Source: Gammaproteobacteria bacterium (lineage in GTDB: Bacteria; Pseudomonadota; Gammaproteobacteria; RBG-16-57-12). From it: DNA of 64,000 nucleotides. The stretch lies in the NCBI GenBank assembly GCA_021647245.1, contig JAKIVC010000004.1, positions 31,597 to 95,596 on the forward strand, in the 5' to 3' direction. Below the pieces are notes generated by a model. That model worked only from the letters and a program-made list of their open reading frames with translations, was not told the DNA's origin and ran no database searches. Every line of letters begins with the position of its first letter. Position 1 is the stretch's first letter. Positions 19,445-30,698 of the stretch are shown here, piece after piece. Both the position numbers and the translations under genes were made by a program.

Positions 19445-20824
19445 CTATGACTGCTTCTTTTTTGGGCGGCACCAGCCCGGTATATTTTTTTGGCGCGTAC
19501 GGCTTAAGGTGAGTGAATCTTTTGGTGCAGTATGGCTCAGCGTAGTGCCGGCGCCAATCGTGGCTCCCTCTTCGATGGTGACGGGTGCGACCAGCTGACT
19601 GTCTGAGCCGACAAAAACATCGTCACCAATTGTCGTCTGATGTTTGTTTATGCCATCGTAATTACAGGTGATGGTGCCGGCGCCAATATTGACATTTTTA
19701 CCCATTGTGGTGTCACCAATGTAGCTTAGGTGGCTTACCTTGGAGCCTGCGCCAATTGTCGACTTTTTCACCTCAACAAAGTTACCAATTTTTGCATTTT
19801 GGTGTAGTACCGTATCCGGGCGAAGGCGTGCAAAAGGACCAACAAGTGCATGATCACCAACGCTGCTTTTCTCAATAATAGTGTTAGGCTCTATGGTCAC
19901 ATTATCGCCAATAGTGCTGTCACGAATAATGCAATTAGCCCCTACGCTAACACCGCTACCCAGCACATTAATGCCTTCAAACAGGCAGTTAATATCGATG
20001 GTGACATCTTGGCCGGTGTGCAGCTCCCCTCGGATATCAATACGTGCCGGATCTCGCAAGGTCACACCGTCGATCATTAGCTGAGTGGCTTTTCTCTGCT
20101 GTAAATAACGCTCAAGTTCGGCCAGTTGTACACGATTATTGGCTCCTAGCGTCTCATCGATAGAGCTTGGGTTGACCGTGTTAATGGTCACGTCCTCCTT
20201 AGCTGCCATGGCAATAACATCCGTGAGGTAGAACTCACCTTGTGCGTTATCACTGTCCAGAGTGTTGATCCAGCGGCGTAGCTTGTGGGAGTTGACCGCC
20301 AACATCCCGGTATTGACTTCATTCACGATAAGCTGCTCTGCTGACCCATCTTTCTGCTCTACGATGCGCTCAACAGCTCCGTTGGCACCACGGATAATAC
20401 GGCCATAGCCGGTTGGGTTAGCAAGATGAGCTGTGAGTAGGCCAAAGCCGCTTTTCGTTGCACTGCTTACTAGGCTTTTGAGTGTTTCGACTCGCACCAG
20501 GGGTACATCACCGTAGAGTATCAGCACCATTGAGTCATCATCAATTGAAGGCATAGCGACTTCGACGGCATGGCCGGTGCCATTCTGCTGCTCTTGTAAA
20601 ATCCAGTTAGCTTCAAGATGTGAGAGCGCCGCTTTAACCTGCTCACCGCCATGCCCATAAACAATGTGTATGGCATCTGCTTGTAGTGCCTTAGCACGGT
20701 CGTAACTATGCTCTAGCATCGATCGATCGCCGACGGTATGCAGAACCTTCGGCATTGTCGACTTCATTCGCGTTCCTTGGCCAGCAGCCAGGATTATCAC
20801 CACAAGTTTTTGCATGGACTCCAC
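19445..20824 (-). CDS. glmU: Bifunctional GlcN-1-P acetyltransferase / GlcNAc-1-P uridyltransferase
   Basis: Performs the last two steps to UDP-GlcNAc. The N-terminal pyrophosphorylase domain (to ~230) begins with IILAAGQGTRMKSTMPKVLH and has YGDVPLV. The C-terminal left-handed beta-helix acetyltransferase is shown by hexapeptide repeats and IGAGTITCNYDG. The 459-residue length is standard. It opens the glmUS unit; the terminator of the atp operon lies about 200 bp upstream, so glmUS needs its own promoter in 20825-21019. I could not fix that promoter. Confidence 0.97.
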   Translation of the reverse strand: MESMQKLVVIILAAGQGTRMKSTMPKVLHTVGDRSMLEHSYDRAKALQADAIHIVYGHGGEQVKAALSHLEANWILQEQQNGTGHAVEVAMPSIDDDSMVLILYGDVPLVRVETLKSLVSSATKSGFGLLTAHLANPTGYGRIIRGANGAVERIVEQKDGSAEQLIVNEVNTGMLAVNSHKLRRWINTLDSDNAQGEFYLTDVIAMAAKEDVTINTVNPSSIDETLGANNRVQLAELERYLQQRKATQLMIDGVTLRDPARIDIRGELHTGQDVTIDINCLFEGINVLGSGVSVGANCIIRDSTIGDNVTIEPNTIIEKSSVGDHALVGPFARLRPDTVLHQNAKIGNFVEVKKSTIGAGSKVSHLSYIGDTTMGKNVNIGAGTITCNYDGINKHQTTIGDDVFVGSDSQLVAPVTIEEGATIGAGTTLSHTAPKDSLTLSRTRQKNIPGWCRPKKKQS

Positions 20825-21019
20825 CTTTTTATAAGCCTGTCGTAGTTTAACAAAAAATATCGCAACGGCTCAGTGTATTCATCTTTTACTTCAACGCTGG
20901 GCTGTCTTCGTATTCAATCGGGCACATACGCTCTATATGCGCCCTCTTTGTGTGAAAATGCCTCGATTTTAGGACAAACATGAACACGCTGAATAGTTAA
21001 AAAATATCTTTGTTTTTCA

Positions 21020-21052
21020 CACAAAAAAAGGGCAGTGTTTCCACTGCCCTTT
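21020..21052 (-). terminator. Rho-independent terminator of the atp operon
   Basis: AAAGGGCAGTG (21027-21037) and CACTGCCCTTT (21042-21052) make a perfect 11-bp stem with a 4-base loop. Read on the minus strand it is followed by a run of T. It lies 23 bp beyond the atpC stop codon, exactly where the operon should end. Confidence 0.9.
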
Positions 21053-21075
21053 CAGGGAATCGAAAAATCTTTCGA

Positions 21076-21498
21076 TTAATGGCCGATTTTATCGCGAATC
21101 TTCTGAATCGCTTTAAGTTGTGCCATCGCTTCAGCCAGTTGAGTCTGGGCTCTTGTATAGTCGATACCCGTTTTACGATCACTCATCGACTCTTCGGCAA
21201 GTTGCTTCGCTTCAAGAGCCGCTGCTTCATCGATATCCTTGGCGCGCAGTGCAGTGTCTGCAAGTATCGTCACACAGTGTGGCTGTATCTCCAGAATACC
21301 GCTGGATACGTAAAAAACCTCTTCACCTTCGCTTGTCTGAATGCGAACTTCACCAGGACGCATTTGAGTCAGTAAGGGTGCGTGGCGCGGAAGAACACCC
21401 ACATCTCCGTTGACTGAAGGTGCGAACACCATTTCAGCGGTACCGGAAAAGATCTGTTGCTCCGCACTCACGATATCTACGTGCATTGTCATGGCCAT
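21076..21498 (-). CDS. atpC: ATP synthase epsilon subunit
   Basis: F1 central-stalk subunit, 140 aa, coupling rotation to catalysis and inhibiting ATP hydrolysis. The N-terminal beta-sandwich ([40 protein letters not shown]) and the C-terminal helical hairpin are both complete. Last gene of the atp operon, 28 bp after atpD. Confidence 0.96.
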   Translation of the reverse strand: MAMTMHVDIVSAEQQIFSGTAEMVFAPSVNGDVGVLPRHAPLLTQMRPGEVRIQTSEGEEVFYVSSGILEIQPHCVTILADTALRAKDIDEAAALEAKQLAEESMSDRKTGIDYTRAQTQLAEAMAQLKAIQKIRDKIGH

Positions 21499-21526
21499 AT
21501 TATCCTCCTAAGAGTCGTTTACTGAA

Positions 21527-22918
<1,392 letters not shown>

Positions 22919-22952
22919 TTAAATTATTTACGTAATCGTTGCTCAGCCACGG

Positions 22953-23819
22953 TTAAACTGCTGCGGCACCTGCCACAATCTCAGAAATTTCCTGGGTGAT
23001 TGCAGCCTGACGGGCTTTGTTGTAAACGAGTTTCAAATCATCAATCATCTCGCCTGCGTTATCTGTCGCAGACTTCATTGAAACCATGCGCGCTGCCTGC
23101 TCACAGGCGGCATTTTCTACAACGCCCTGGTAGACCAGTGACTCAACATAGCGAACCAGAAGGTCATCCAAAACAATTTTGGCCTCTGGCTCGTACATGT
23201 AATCCCATTGATGCGTCATCTCTTGATTAACCTCTTCTGAAGAGACCGGCAACAGTTGTAAAACCTGTGGATCCTGAGTCATGGTATTAACAAAGTTGTT
23301 ATGTACCACAAACAGGCGATCAAGCTCTCCATTGTCATAAGCATCGAGCATTACCTTCACCGCGCCGACAATGTCGGTAATGTGCGGCGTATCACCTAAG
23401 TGTGATACCTGAGAGGTAATGTTTGCACCAATACCTTGGAAGAATGAAGAAGCTTTTTGACCAATAATGCCGAGACGAATTTCAGCGCCTTTCTCTTCCC
23501 ACGCCTGCATATCCTTAAGTACTTTACGAAACAGGTTACTGTTCAAGCCGCCGCAGAGACCACGGTCACTTGATACAATGATGAAACCCACTCGTTTCAC
23601 CTGCCCACGATCCTCAAGATAAGGATGTTTGTACTCAGGGTGTGCATGCGCCAAGTGTGAAATCACTTGGCGCATTTTATCGGCGTAGGGACGAGATGCC
23701 GTCATACGATCTTGAGCTTTACGCATTTTACTCGCAGCAACCATTTCCATGGCACGAGTAATTTTCTTGGTATTTTCAATACTCTTGATCTGTGTGCGTA
23801 TCTCTTTTCCGACTGCCAT
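22953..23819 (-). CDS. atpG: ATP synthase gamma subunit
   Basis: Rotor shaft of F1, 288 aa. The N-terminal coiled-coil helix ([31 protein letters not shown]) and the matching C-terminal helix ([39 protein letters not shown]) bracket the Rossmann-like middle ([15 protein letters not shown]). Between atpA and atpD as usual. Confidence 0.97.
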   Translation of the reverse strand: MAVGKEIRTQIKSIENTKKITRAMEMVAASKMRKAQDRMTASRPYADKMRQVISHLAHAHPEYKHPYLEDRGQVKRVGFIIVSSDRGLCGGLNSNLFRKVLKDMQAWEEKGAEIRLGIIGQKASSFFQGIGANITSQVSHLGDTPHITDIVGAVKVMLDAYDNGELDRLFVVHNNFVNTMTQDPQVLQLLPVSSEEVNQEMTHQWDYMYEPEAKIVLDDLLVRYVESLVYQGVVENAACEQAARMVSMKSATDNAGEMIDDLKLVYNKARQAAITQEISEIVAGAAAV

Positions 23820-23835
23820 CGTTATCTACTCCCGA

Positions 23836-25377
23836 TTACCAGGTGCCGTTAGCTTTAAACTGAGTCAACGCATCTTTCATCTTTCCTGCAATCTCATCAT
23901 TGAAATTCGCAGTATCGTTGATTTCAGAAACCAGATCAGCAGCGTTAGACTTAACGTATGCATGCATCGCCTCTTCAAAATCTACAACCTTGGCGGCATC
24001 GACATCATCGATAAAGCCTTCATTAGCTGCAAACAGTGAAAATGCCATCTCTGCGGTTGATAGTGGAGCGTACTGCTTCTGCTTCATCAACTCAGTGACG
24101 CGACGACCCCGTTCGATCTGCCCACGCGTGGTATCATCCAAATCAGATGCAAATTGTGCGAAAGCCGCCAATTCACGATACTGAGCCAGATCAAGACGCA
24201 CACCACCACCCAGTTTCTTGATGATCTTGGTCTGTGCTGCACCACCCACTCGGGATACCGACAGGCCTGCGTTAATTGCAGGGCGGATACCGGAGTTGAA
24301 CAGGTCAGTTTCGAGGAAAATCTGACCATCAGTAATCGAAATAACGTTAGTGGGTACGAATGCAGAAACATCACCACCCTGTGTTTCGATGATGGGCAGT
24401 GCGGTTAAAGAACCGGTTTTCCCCTTAACCCGACCATTGGTCCGTTTTTCAACTTCAGCTGTGTTGATACGTGATGCTCGCTCAAGTAGACGAGAGTGGA
24501 GATAGAAAACGTCACCAGGATAGGCCTCACGTCCAGGTGGACGGCGCAGCAGCAATGATATTTGACGATATGCCCAAGCCTGCTTGGTGAGATCATCATA
24601 TACAATCAGTGCATTTTCACCGTTATCACGGAAGAACTCACCCATTGAACAGCCGGCATAAGGTGCAACAAACTGCATGGCAGCAGAGTCAGACGCGGTA
24701 GCGGCAACAATAATGGTATTGCTCAGTGCGCCGTGCTCTTCCAGCTTACGTACAACGGCTGCAATAGAAGATGCCTTCTGGCCAATAGCAACGTAGACAC
24801 ATCGAATGCCCGAGTCTTTTTGGTTAATGATGGCATCGATCGCAACAGCGGTTTTACCTGTTTGACGATCACCGATGATCAGCTCTCGCTGACCACGGCC
24901 AACCGGTACCATTGAGTCAATCGCCTTCAAGCCTGTTTGCACTGGCTCATCAACTGATTGCCGTGCAATAACACCTGGTGCGATCTTTTCAACAGGCGAT
25001 GAGGTTATTGTCTCAATGGGGCCTTTGCCATCAATGGGGTTGCCAAGTGCATCAACAACACGACCTAACAGAGCTTCGCCTGTGGGTACTTCCAAAATTC
25101 GGCCCGTACACTTGACGGTGTCACCTTCCGAAATTCCTTCGAAGGAGCCTAGGATGACTGCACCAACGGAGTCGCGCTCCAAGTTCAGTGCCATACCATA
25201 GATGTTACCTGGGAACTCAATCATCTCACCCGACATAACGTCAGAGAGACCGTGGATTGATGCAACGCCATCTGCGATGCTGACAACCGTTCCTTCGTTA
25301 GAGGCGTTAGTGCTTACCTCAAAGTTTTTGATGCGGTTCTTAATTTGTTCACTGATTTCCGATGGAGTCAGTTGCAT
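23836..25377 (-). CDS. atpA: ATP synthase alpha subunit
   Basis: Non-catalytic nucleotide-binding F1 subunit, 513 aa. Walker [10 protein letters not shown], the [13 protein letters not shown] segment, [26 protein letters not shown] and the C-terminal helical domain are all present. The start [14 protein letters not shown] is typical. Confidence 0.97.
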   Translation of the reverse strand: MQLTPSEISEQIKNRIKNFEVSTNASNEGTVVSIADGVASIHGLSDVMSGEMIEFPGNIYGMALNLERDSVGAVILGSFEGISEGDTVKCTGRILEVPTGEALLGRVVDALGNPIDGKGPIETITSSPVEKIAPGVIARQSVDEPVQTGLKAIDSMVPVGRGQRELIIGDRQTGKTAVAIDAIINQKDSGIRCVYVAIGQKASSIAAVVRKLEEHGALSNTIIVAATASDSAAMQFVAPYAGCSMGEFFRDNGENALIVYDDLTKQAWAYRQISLLLRRPPGREAYPGDVFYLHSRLLERASRINTAEVEKRTNGRVKGKTGSLTALPIIETQGGDVSAFVPTNVISITDGQIFLETDLFNSGIRPAINAGLSVSRVGGAAQTKIIKKLGGGVRLDLAQYRELAAFAQFASDLDDTTRGQIERGRRVTELMKQKQYAPLSTAEMAFSLFAANEGFIDDVDAAKVVDFEEAMHAYVKSNAADLVSEINDTANFNDEIAGKMKDALTQFKANGTW

Positions 25378-25399
25378 TTGCTAATCCTCTTCATGGAAA

Positions 25400-25936
25400 T
25401 TATCGAGACATTGCAGAAGCGAGGCCGTTCAATTGGCCCACAACACTTCCGTCGATTACCAGATCGCCTGCACGAACGATTGCGCCACCTAATAGGCTCT
25501 CGTCAATCTTACATGTCAGGGTCACTTCACGTCCCAAACGATTCTTTAACGCTGCTTTGATTTTTTCCTGCTCTGCCTTGCCCACCTCGAATGCAGAAAT
25601 AACTTCTGCTTCGATGGTTTTTTCGGCTTCAGCACGCAGCTCATCAAACATCCCAGCAATTTCCGGTAAAACGACAATGCGCTTATTAGCGACCAGTAAT
25701 TTCACCAGACCCTCACCACCTGCCACTAGCTTATCGCCAGCAACAGATGTCATCAGTTCGATGATTTTATCATCGGCAACTGATGGGTTTGCTGCCAATA
25801 CTGAAAAATCAGCATCATCAGCAATTGCAGAGAGTAACTGCAGCGTTTCAGACCATTCACCCAATTTACCCTCATCCGTTGCCTGCTCAAAAACAGCTTT
25901 GGCATACGGGCGGGCGATAGTGATTTTTTCAGCCAT
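25400..25936 (-). CDS. atpH: ATP synthase delta subunit
   Basis: 178-residue stator protein joining the top of F1 to subunit b. The N-terminal helical bundle begins with ITIARPYAKAVFEQA. The C-terminal OSCP motif is seen in LTCKIDESLLGGAIVRAGDLVIDGSVVGQL. Between atpF and atpA. Confidence 0.96.
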   Translation of the reverse strand: MAEKITIARPYAKAVFEQATDEGKLGEWSETLQLLSAIADDADFSVLAANPSVADDKIIELMTSVAGDKLVAGGEGLVKLLVANKRIVVLPEIAGMFDELRAEAEKTIEAEVISAFEVGKAEQEKIKAALKNRLGREVTLTCKIDESLLGGAIVRAGDLVIDGSVVGQLNGLASAMSR

Positions 25937-25946
25937 AACGTTTGCC

Positions 25947-26417
25947 TTAAATCTTTGCAGCCAGCTCGTTTAGCATGTCGCTGTGGGTATTTGCATTGAT
26001 TTCCTTTTTCAGGATTTTCTCTGCACCCGCAACCGCTACAGAAGCTAGTTGACTACGCAGTTGCTCTTTTGCCTGAGCAACCTCGCGCTCGATTTCAGCC
26101 TGGGCAGCGTTAACAATACGCTCGCCTTCAGCTCGTGCGTTCTCTTTAGACTCTTCTACAATCTCAGAAGAACGTTTTTGTGCTTGTGCGATGATTTCCG
26201 CTGACTGCTTCTTGGCATCATGCAGCACCTCTTTGGCGCGCTTTTCAGCCAGTTCCTGCTCGTGCTTTCCTTTCTCAGCTGCTGCAAGTCCGTCAGCAAT
26301 ACGCTTTTGACGATCTTCCATCATTTCTGAAAGAGGGCCCCACAGGACCTTGTTTATGAACCAGATCAGCAGGATGAATGCAATCATCTGCGGGATCAAT
26401 GTTGCTGTAATATTCAC
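25947..26417 (-). CDS. atpF: ATP synthase b subunit
   Basis: Peripheral stalk subunit, 156 aa: one N-terminal membrane helix ([24 protein letters not shown]) followed by a long charged coiled coil rich in Ala, Glu and Lys. The pattern [25 protein letters not shown] is typical of proteobacterial b subunits. A single b gene is present, with no b' copy. Confidence 0.96.
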   Translation of the reverse strand: MNITATLIPQMIAFILLIWFINKVLWGPLSEMMEDRQKRIADGLAAAEKGKHEQELAEKRAKEVLHDAKKQSAEIIAQAQKRSSEIVEESKENARAEGERIVNAAQAEIEREVAQAKEQLRSQLASVAVAGAEKILKKEINANTHSDMLNELAAKI

Positions 26418-26470
26418 GTTTCTTTCTCCTCGGTTTGCTTACCCCTGGGAGCGAGCAATCTGCCCTAAAT

Positions 26471-26758
26471 TTAGATAGCAGCGATAGCTGCAGACAGAGC
26501 ACCTACGAAAGGATTGGCGAATAGGAACCACATTGCAAATGCTAAGATGATGAAAGGGAATGACTCCATCAAACCTGCAAAGATGAACATGTTGGTCATC
26601 AGAGCCGGACGCATTTCTGGTTGACGTGCAATACCTTCCAGTGTCTTCGCACAGATCAGGCCCCATCCGATAGCAGAACCCATACCTGCTGCCGCCAAAA
26701 TCACACCAACGCCTACTGCAGTATATGCATAGATCATCGCAATCATATCAGGTGTCAT
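26471..26758 (-). CDS. atpE: ATP synthase c subunit (proteolipid)
   Basis: Two-helix rotor-ring protein, 95 aa. The glycine-rich first helix (VGVGVILAAAGMGSAIGWGLI), the polar loop ARQPEMRP and the second helix IFAGLMESFPFIILAFAMWFLF are present; the proton-carrying acidic residue is the Glu of GLMESFPF. There is no extra glutamine and threonine pattern of Na+-binding rings that I can see, so H+ is the likely ion; this is inference. Confidence 0.96.
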   Translation of the reverse strand: MTPDMIAMIYAYTAVGVGVILAAAGMGSAIGWGLICAKTLEGIARQPEMRPALMTNMFIFAGLMESFPFIILAFAMWFLFANPFVGALSAAIAAI

Positions 26759-26838
26759 TGTTACATCTCCTTCGAGGATAGTTAATTTATAAATTTAAAA
26801 AGTAAAACCAAAAACCAAAATTGCCACAATCTGAAATC

Positions 26839-27669
<831 letters not shown>

Positions 27670-27679
27670 TCACTTGGCC

Positions 27680-28054
27680 TTAGCCACGCACATTTGTCAG
27701 ATTACTGAGTTGCGCCAAGAAAAATCCCACGAACATCGCGAGGGGGTCAAGACCTGCAACCCCTAATCCCAGTGCAAACAGAACCAATATTAAAATAAAC
27801 CTTTGTGCCGCCCCAAGGTAGAGTATCAACATACTTCTCTTCTGGTCATGCTGTGCGGCTTCTGCCGCTCGCTTGACACCGTACCTCAGTACCAGCAGCA
27901 GCGTAATGCTGACGGCGACTCCCGCAAGTGCTGAAATACCGTGCCAGCCACCTGCGTAGAGCATAAATCCTATTGACGAAACCACACCCACGATAAGCTG
28001 GGCTTGCAGCGCCTTTCGCGCCTTGGCTTCTACTGCTTGAACGGCCGGATTCAA
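27680..28054 (-). CDS. atpI: ATP synthase subunit I (AtpI)
   Basis: Four-helix membrane protein thought to help assemble the c ring or supply Mg2+. The family C-terminus LGVAGLDPLAMFVGFFLAQLSNLTN is clear. The open frame extends about 100 codons further upstream, but that extension overlaps the AtpZ-like gene in another frame and has no membrane protein character. The chosen start is the TTG at 28054-28052, whose last bases overlap the AtpZ stop (TTGA), giving a 124-residue protein of usual size. The TTG start is inferred from coupling and length. Confidence 0.8.
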   Translation of the reverse strand: MNPAVQAVEAKARKALQAQLIVGVVSSIGFMLYAGGWHGISALAGVAVSITLLLVLRYGVKRAAEAAQHDQKRSMLILYLGAAQRFILILVLFALGLGVAGLDPLAMFVGFFLAQLSNLTNVRG

Positions 28055-28281
28055 AACATTTCCGGATGCGTTAGCATTTTGTAAACCTTTAACATTCCAC
28101 CGACGAAGCCAAGCAACAGGAACAACATCATAAATATGGGCGTCGTCTCCAGCCACCAGTCGACAATAAAGCCAAGGATTAACCCCGATACCACCATCGA
28201 TGTCAGAATTGTACCCACGCCCAGCATCAGTAGATTTATCTTTTTTTCTTTTTCTTTTACCATACTGGGCGCTCTCGGCAT
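28051..28281 (-). CDS. AtpZ-type ATP synthase accessory protein
   Basis: Small two-helix membrane protein (76 aa, or 70 aa from the second ATG at 28263, which has GAGAG at a good distance). The pattern MLGVGTILTSMVVSGLILGFIVDWWLETTPIFMMLFLLLGFVGGMLKVYKML matches the AtpZ / F0F1-ATPase subunit family (PF09527 type): helix, short Asp-Trp-Trp loop, helix. It is the first gene of the atp operon and overlaps atpI by 4 bp. AtpZ and AtpI have been proposed to act together in Mg2+ or Ca2+ supply or in assembly; the role here is inferred. Confidence 0.75.
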   Translation of the reverse strand: MPRAPSMVKEKEKKINLLMLGVGTILTSMVVSGLILGFIVDWWLETTPIFMMLFLLLGFVGGMLKVYKMLTHPEMF

Positions 28282-28330
28282 GCGCTGTGCGTGCGTTTTT
28301 AAGCACTATTTTCCTACACACGCGGCGCGC

Positions 28331-28359
28331 AGTATATGACAGTGGGAATAGCAGGTCAA
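28331..28359 (-). promoter_or_regulatory. Sigma70-type promoter of the atp operon
   Basis: On the minus strand TTGACC (28359-28354) and TATACT (28336-28331) are separated by exactly 17 bp, close to the consensus at both boxes. Transcription would start near 28324, about 43 bases before the first possible atpZ start. It lies between parB and the atp genes, so the ATP synthase operon is expected to have its own promoter. Confidence 0.65.
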
Positions 28360-28394
28360 ATGACATTAAGCCCTTTTTATGAGGTTTTTAATGG

Positions 28395-29246
28395 CTACTT
28401 AATGTGAGCGATAATCCCATCTAATTCATCAAGATTATTATAGTGAATAATAACCTTCCCCTTTCCCTTCGCACCGTGTTGGAACTTTACCTTGGCCCCC
28501 AGCCGCTCTGCCAGCTCGTTTTGCAATCGCTCTACATCCGGGTCAGCTGGCTTCTGTTGCGTGGGGAGGTCGTCTGCGCTCGCATGGCGGCGCACCAGCC
28601 GCTCAGTTTCGCGTACAGAGAGCTCTTTTGCAGCCACTTCGCGTGCCGCGATGCCTTGTTTTTCTCCCTGCAAGCCCAGTAGTGCGCGAGCGTGGCCCAT
28701 CTCAAGGTCGCCTCGCTCTAATAATTTCCGCACATCATCATTGAGGGTTAAAAGCCGCAACAGGTTGCTCACAGTGACCCGCGACCGGCCTACGGCATCG
28801 GCTGCTTGCTGGTGTGTCATTTCAAACTCTTCAATCAGACGTTGAAGTGCCCGTGCTTCTTCTATTGGATTGAGGTCTTCCCGCTGAATGTTTTCGATCA
28901 GCGCCATCGCAATGGCTGCTTCATCGGGTATATCGCGTATCAATGCGGGTATGACATTTAATCCGGCAATTTGGGCGGCTCGCCAGCGACGCTCGCCGGC
29001 AACAATTTCATAGTGGCCCTGCTTTGCAATTGGGCGCACCACAATAGGCTGCACAATCCCCTGTGAGCGAATCGACTCGGCCAAGTCGTCCAGCGAATCG
29101 GCATGCATATCGACTCTGGGCTGGTATTTTCCTGGCTGAATTAATTCAATAGAGAGTTTTCTCAGCTCACCATCTTTTGTTGCGCTAGACTCAGTGCTGC
29201 CGCCGAGTAGCGCGCCAAGGTTTCGCCCCAGTGCTTTTTTAGCCAT
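28395..29246 (-). CDS. parB: Chromosome-partitioning protein ParB
   Basis: CTP-dependent DNA clamp that loads at parS sites and segregates the origin with ParA. The N-terminal ALGRNLGALLGGS start, the CTP-binding motif GERRWRAAQIAGL, ENIQREDLNPIEEA and the helix-turn-helix (THQQAADAVGRSRVTVSNLLRLL) are complete; the C-terminal dimer domain ends with VIIHYNNLDELDGIIAHI. 283 aa. It follows parA by 34 bp. I did not recognise a good parS site in the window. Confidence 0.96.
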   Translation of the reverse strand: MAKKALGRNLGALLGGSTESSATKDGELRKLSIELIQPGKYQPRVDMHADSLDDLAESIRSQGIVQPIVVRPIAKQGHYEIVAGERRWRAAQIAGLNVIPALIRDIPDEAAIAMALIENIQREDLNPIEEARALQRLIEEFEMTHQQAADAVGRSRVTVSNLLRLLTLNDDVRKLLERGDLEMGHARALLGLQGEKQGIAAREVAAKELSVRETERLVRRHASADDLPTQQKPADPDVERLQNELAERLGAKVKFQHGAKGKGKVIIHYNNLDELDGIIAHIK

Positions 29247-29280
29247 TGTCTTCCTCTAACATCCTAAGGTTAATCTGCCA

Positions 29281-30060
29281 CTATGTTGTTGGCTCAGAAG
29301 TGCGACGTGCCAACTCGCTTGCGAGTGCTAAATAAGCCTGCGCTCCTCGCGAAGTGCGGTCATATTGTAATGCAGGCAACCCGTGACTAGGGGCCTCTGC
29401 TAATTTTATATTACGAGGAATAGCCGTTCGAAACACCTTATCGGCGAAGTGCTCTCGCAGCTGCTTGACCACTTCACTGGAGAGCCTGTTGCGCGGGTCA
29501 AACATGGTGCGCAGTAACCCTTCTACCGCTAGATCGGGGTTGACTGACTGCTTTACCTGCTCAATGGTATCTAGCAATGCGGCCAAACCCTCCAGCGCGT
29601 AATATTCACACTGCATTGGAATAATCACGCTTTTTGCTGCGGTGAGTGCGTTGAGGGTTAGCATGTTCAATGAGGGAGGACAGTCGATCAGTATATAGTC
29701 GTAACGCTCTGTGACGCGACTGAGTGCCTGCTGTAATCTTGCCTCGCGACTCAACTCATGCAGCAGGTTGACCTCGGCTGCGGTTAAGTCACTGTTAGCT
29801 GGCAAAACATCAAACCCTGACTGCTGGCTGGGCTGAATCGCCTGCTCGATGTCGATTTCATTCATCAACACCTCATTTGCCGTATATTTTAAGTTATATT
29901 TATCAATGCCAGCGCCCATAGAGGCGTTGCCTTGCGGGTCAAGGTCAACCATCAAAACGCGACGTTTGGTTGCGGCCAGAGAGGCGGAGAGATTAACGCA
30001 CGTGGTGGTTTTGCCCACGCCACCTTTTTGGTTGGTCACTGCGATAATTTTGGCCATCAA
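29281..30060 (-). CDS. parA: Chromosome-partitioning ATPase ParA (Soj)
   Basis: Walker-type DNA-binding ATPase, 259 aa. The deviant Walker A KGGVGKTT with the signature lysine near residue 12, the switch DLDPQGNAS and Walker B YILIDCPPSL are intact. It starts 2 bp after rsmG ends, in the classical mnmG-rsmG-parA-parB run. A second ATG one codon on is equally possible. Confidence 0.96.
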   Translation of the reverse strand: MMAKIIAVTNQKGGVGKTTTCVNLSASLAATKRRVLMVDLDPQGNASMGAGIDKYNLKYTANEVLMNEIDIEQAIQPSQQSGFDVLPANSDLTAAEVNLLHELSREARLQQALSRVTERYDYILIDCPPSLNMLTLNALTAAKSVIIPMQCEYYALEGLAALLDTIEQVKQSVNPDLAVEGLLRTMFDPRNRLSSEVVKQLREHFADKVFRTAIPRNIKLAEAPSHGLPALQYDRTSRGAQAYLALASELARRTSEPTT

Positions 30061-30062
30061 AT

Positions 30063-30698
30063 TTACCCGTTCTGATTCTGTGAATCAATTAACACGATAT
30101 GACGCTCGGCATCCAGTCCCGGCACCACTAGCTGATGTTGCTTGATGAGGTGGAAATTATCCGCAAGCTGTTGCAGCTCTTCAAGCGGGCTTACGCCTTT
30201 CATCGCGAGAAATATACCATCTTTCGCTTTCAGGTGTGCACACCAGCGCAACATGTCTGCCAGTGAAGCAAAGGCACGGGACAGCACCATATCAAATGGC
30301 TGTTCAGGTTGATACTGCTCTACCCGGCTATGCTGCACCTTAACATTTTTCAGTTTCAACTCAATCACTGCTTGCTTAACAAAGCGTGTTTTTTTGCTAT
30401 TGCTGTCAAGCAAAACGAACTGTTTTTCAGGCGACATAATAGCCAGTACGATGCCGGGTAAGCCGCCGCCACACCCCACGTCAACGATGCGATTTCCCTG
30501 TAGGTAGGGCAGTACTGCGAGGCTGTCCAGCAAATGGTGGGTAACCATCTGCCGAGGCTCGGTAATGGCTGTCAGGTTATAGACTCTGTTCCACTTCAGT
30601 AGCGTCGCCTGGTAGTGTAATAGTGCCTCGAGTTGCGCCTCGTTAACGGCTAAGTTGAGCTGTTGACAGCCTGTGGCAAGTTGCTCACGCAGGCTCAT
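30063..30698 (-). CDS. rsmG: 16S rRNA (guanine527-N7)-methyltransferase
   Basis: SAM-dependent methyltransferase (GidB) for G527 of 16S rRNA, 211 aa. The SAM-binding glycine motif [16 protein letters not shown] and the later [12 protein letters not shown] are diagnostic. It overlaps mnmG by 4 bp. Confidence 0.96.
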   Translation of the reverse strand: MSLREQLATGCQQLNLAVNEAQLEALLHYQATLLKWNRVYNLTAITEPRQMVTHHLLDSLAVLPYLQGNRIVDVGCGGGLPGIVLAIMSPEKQFVLLDSNSKKTRFVKQAVIELKLKNVKVQHSRVEQYQPEQPFDMVLSRAFASLADMLRWCAHLKAKDGIFLAMKGVSPLEELQQLADNFHLIKQHQLVVPGLDAERHIVLIDSQNQNG

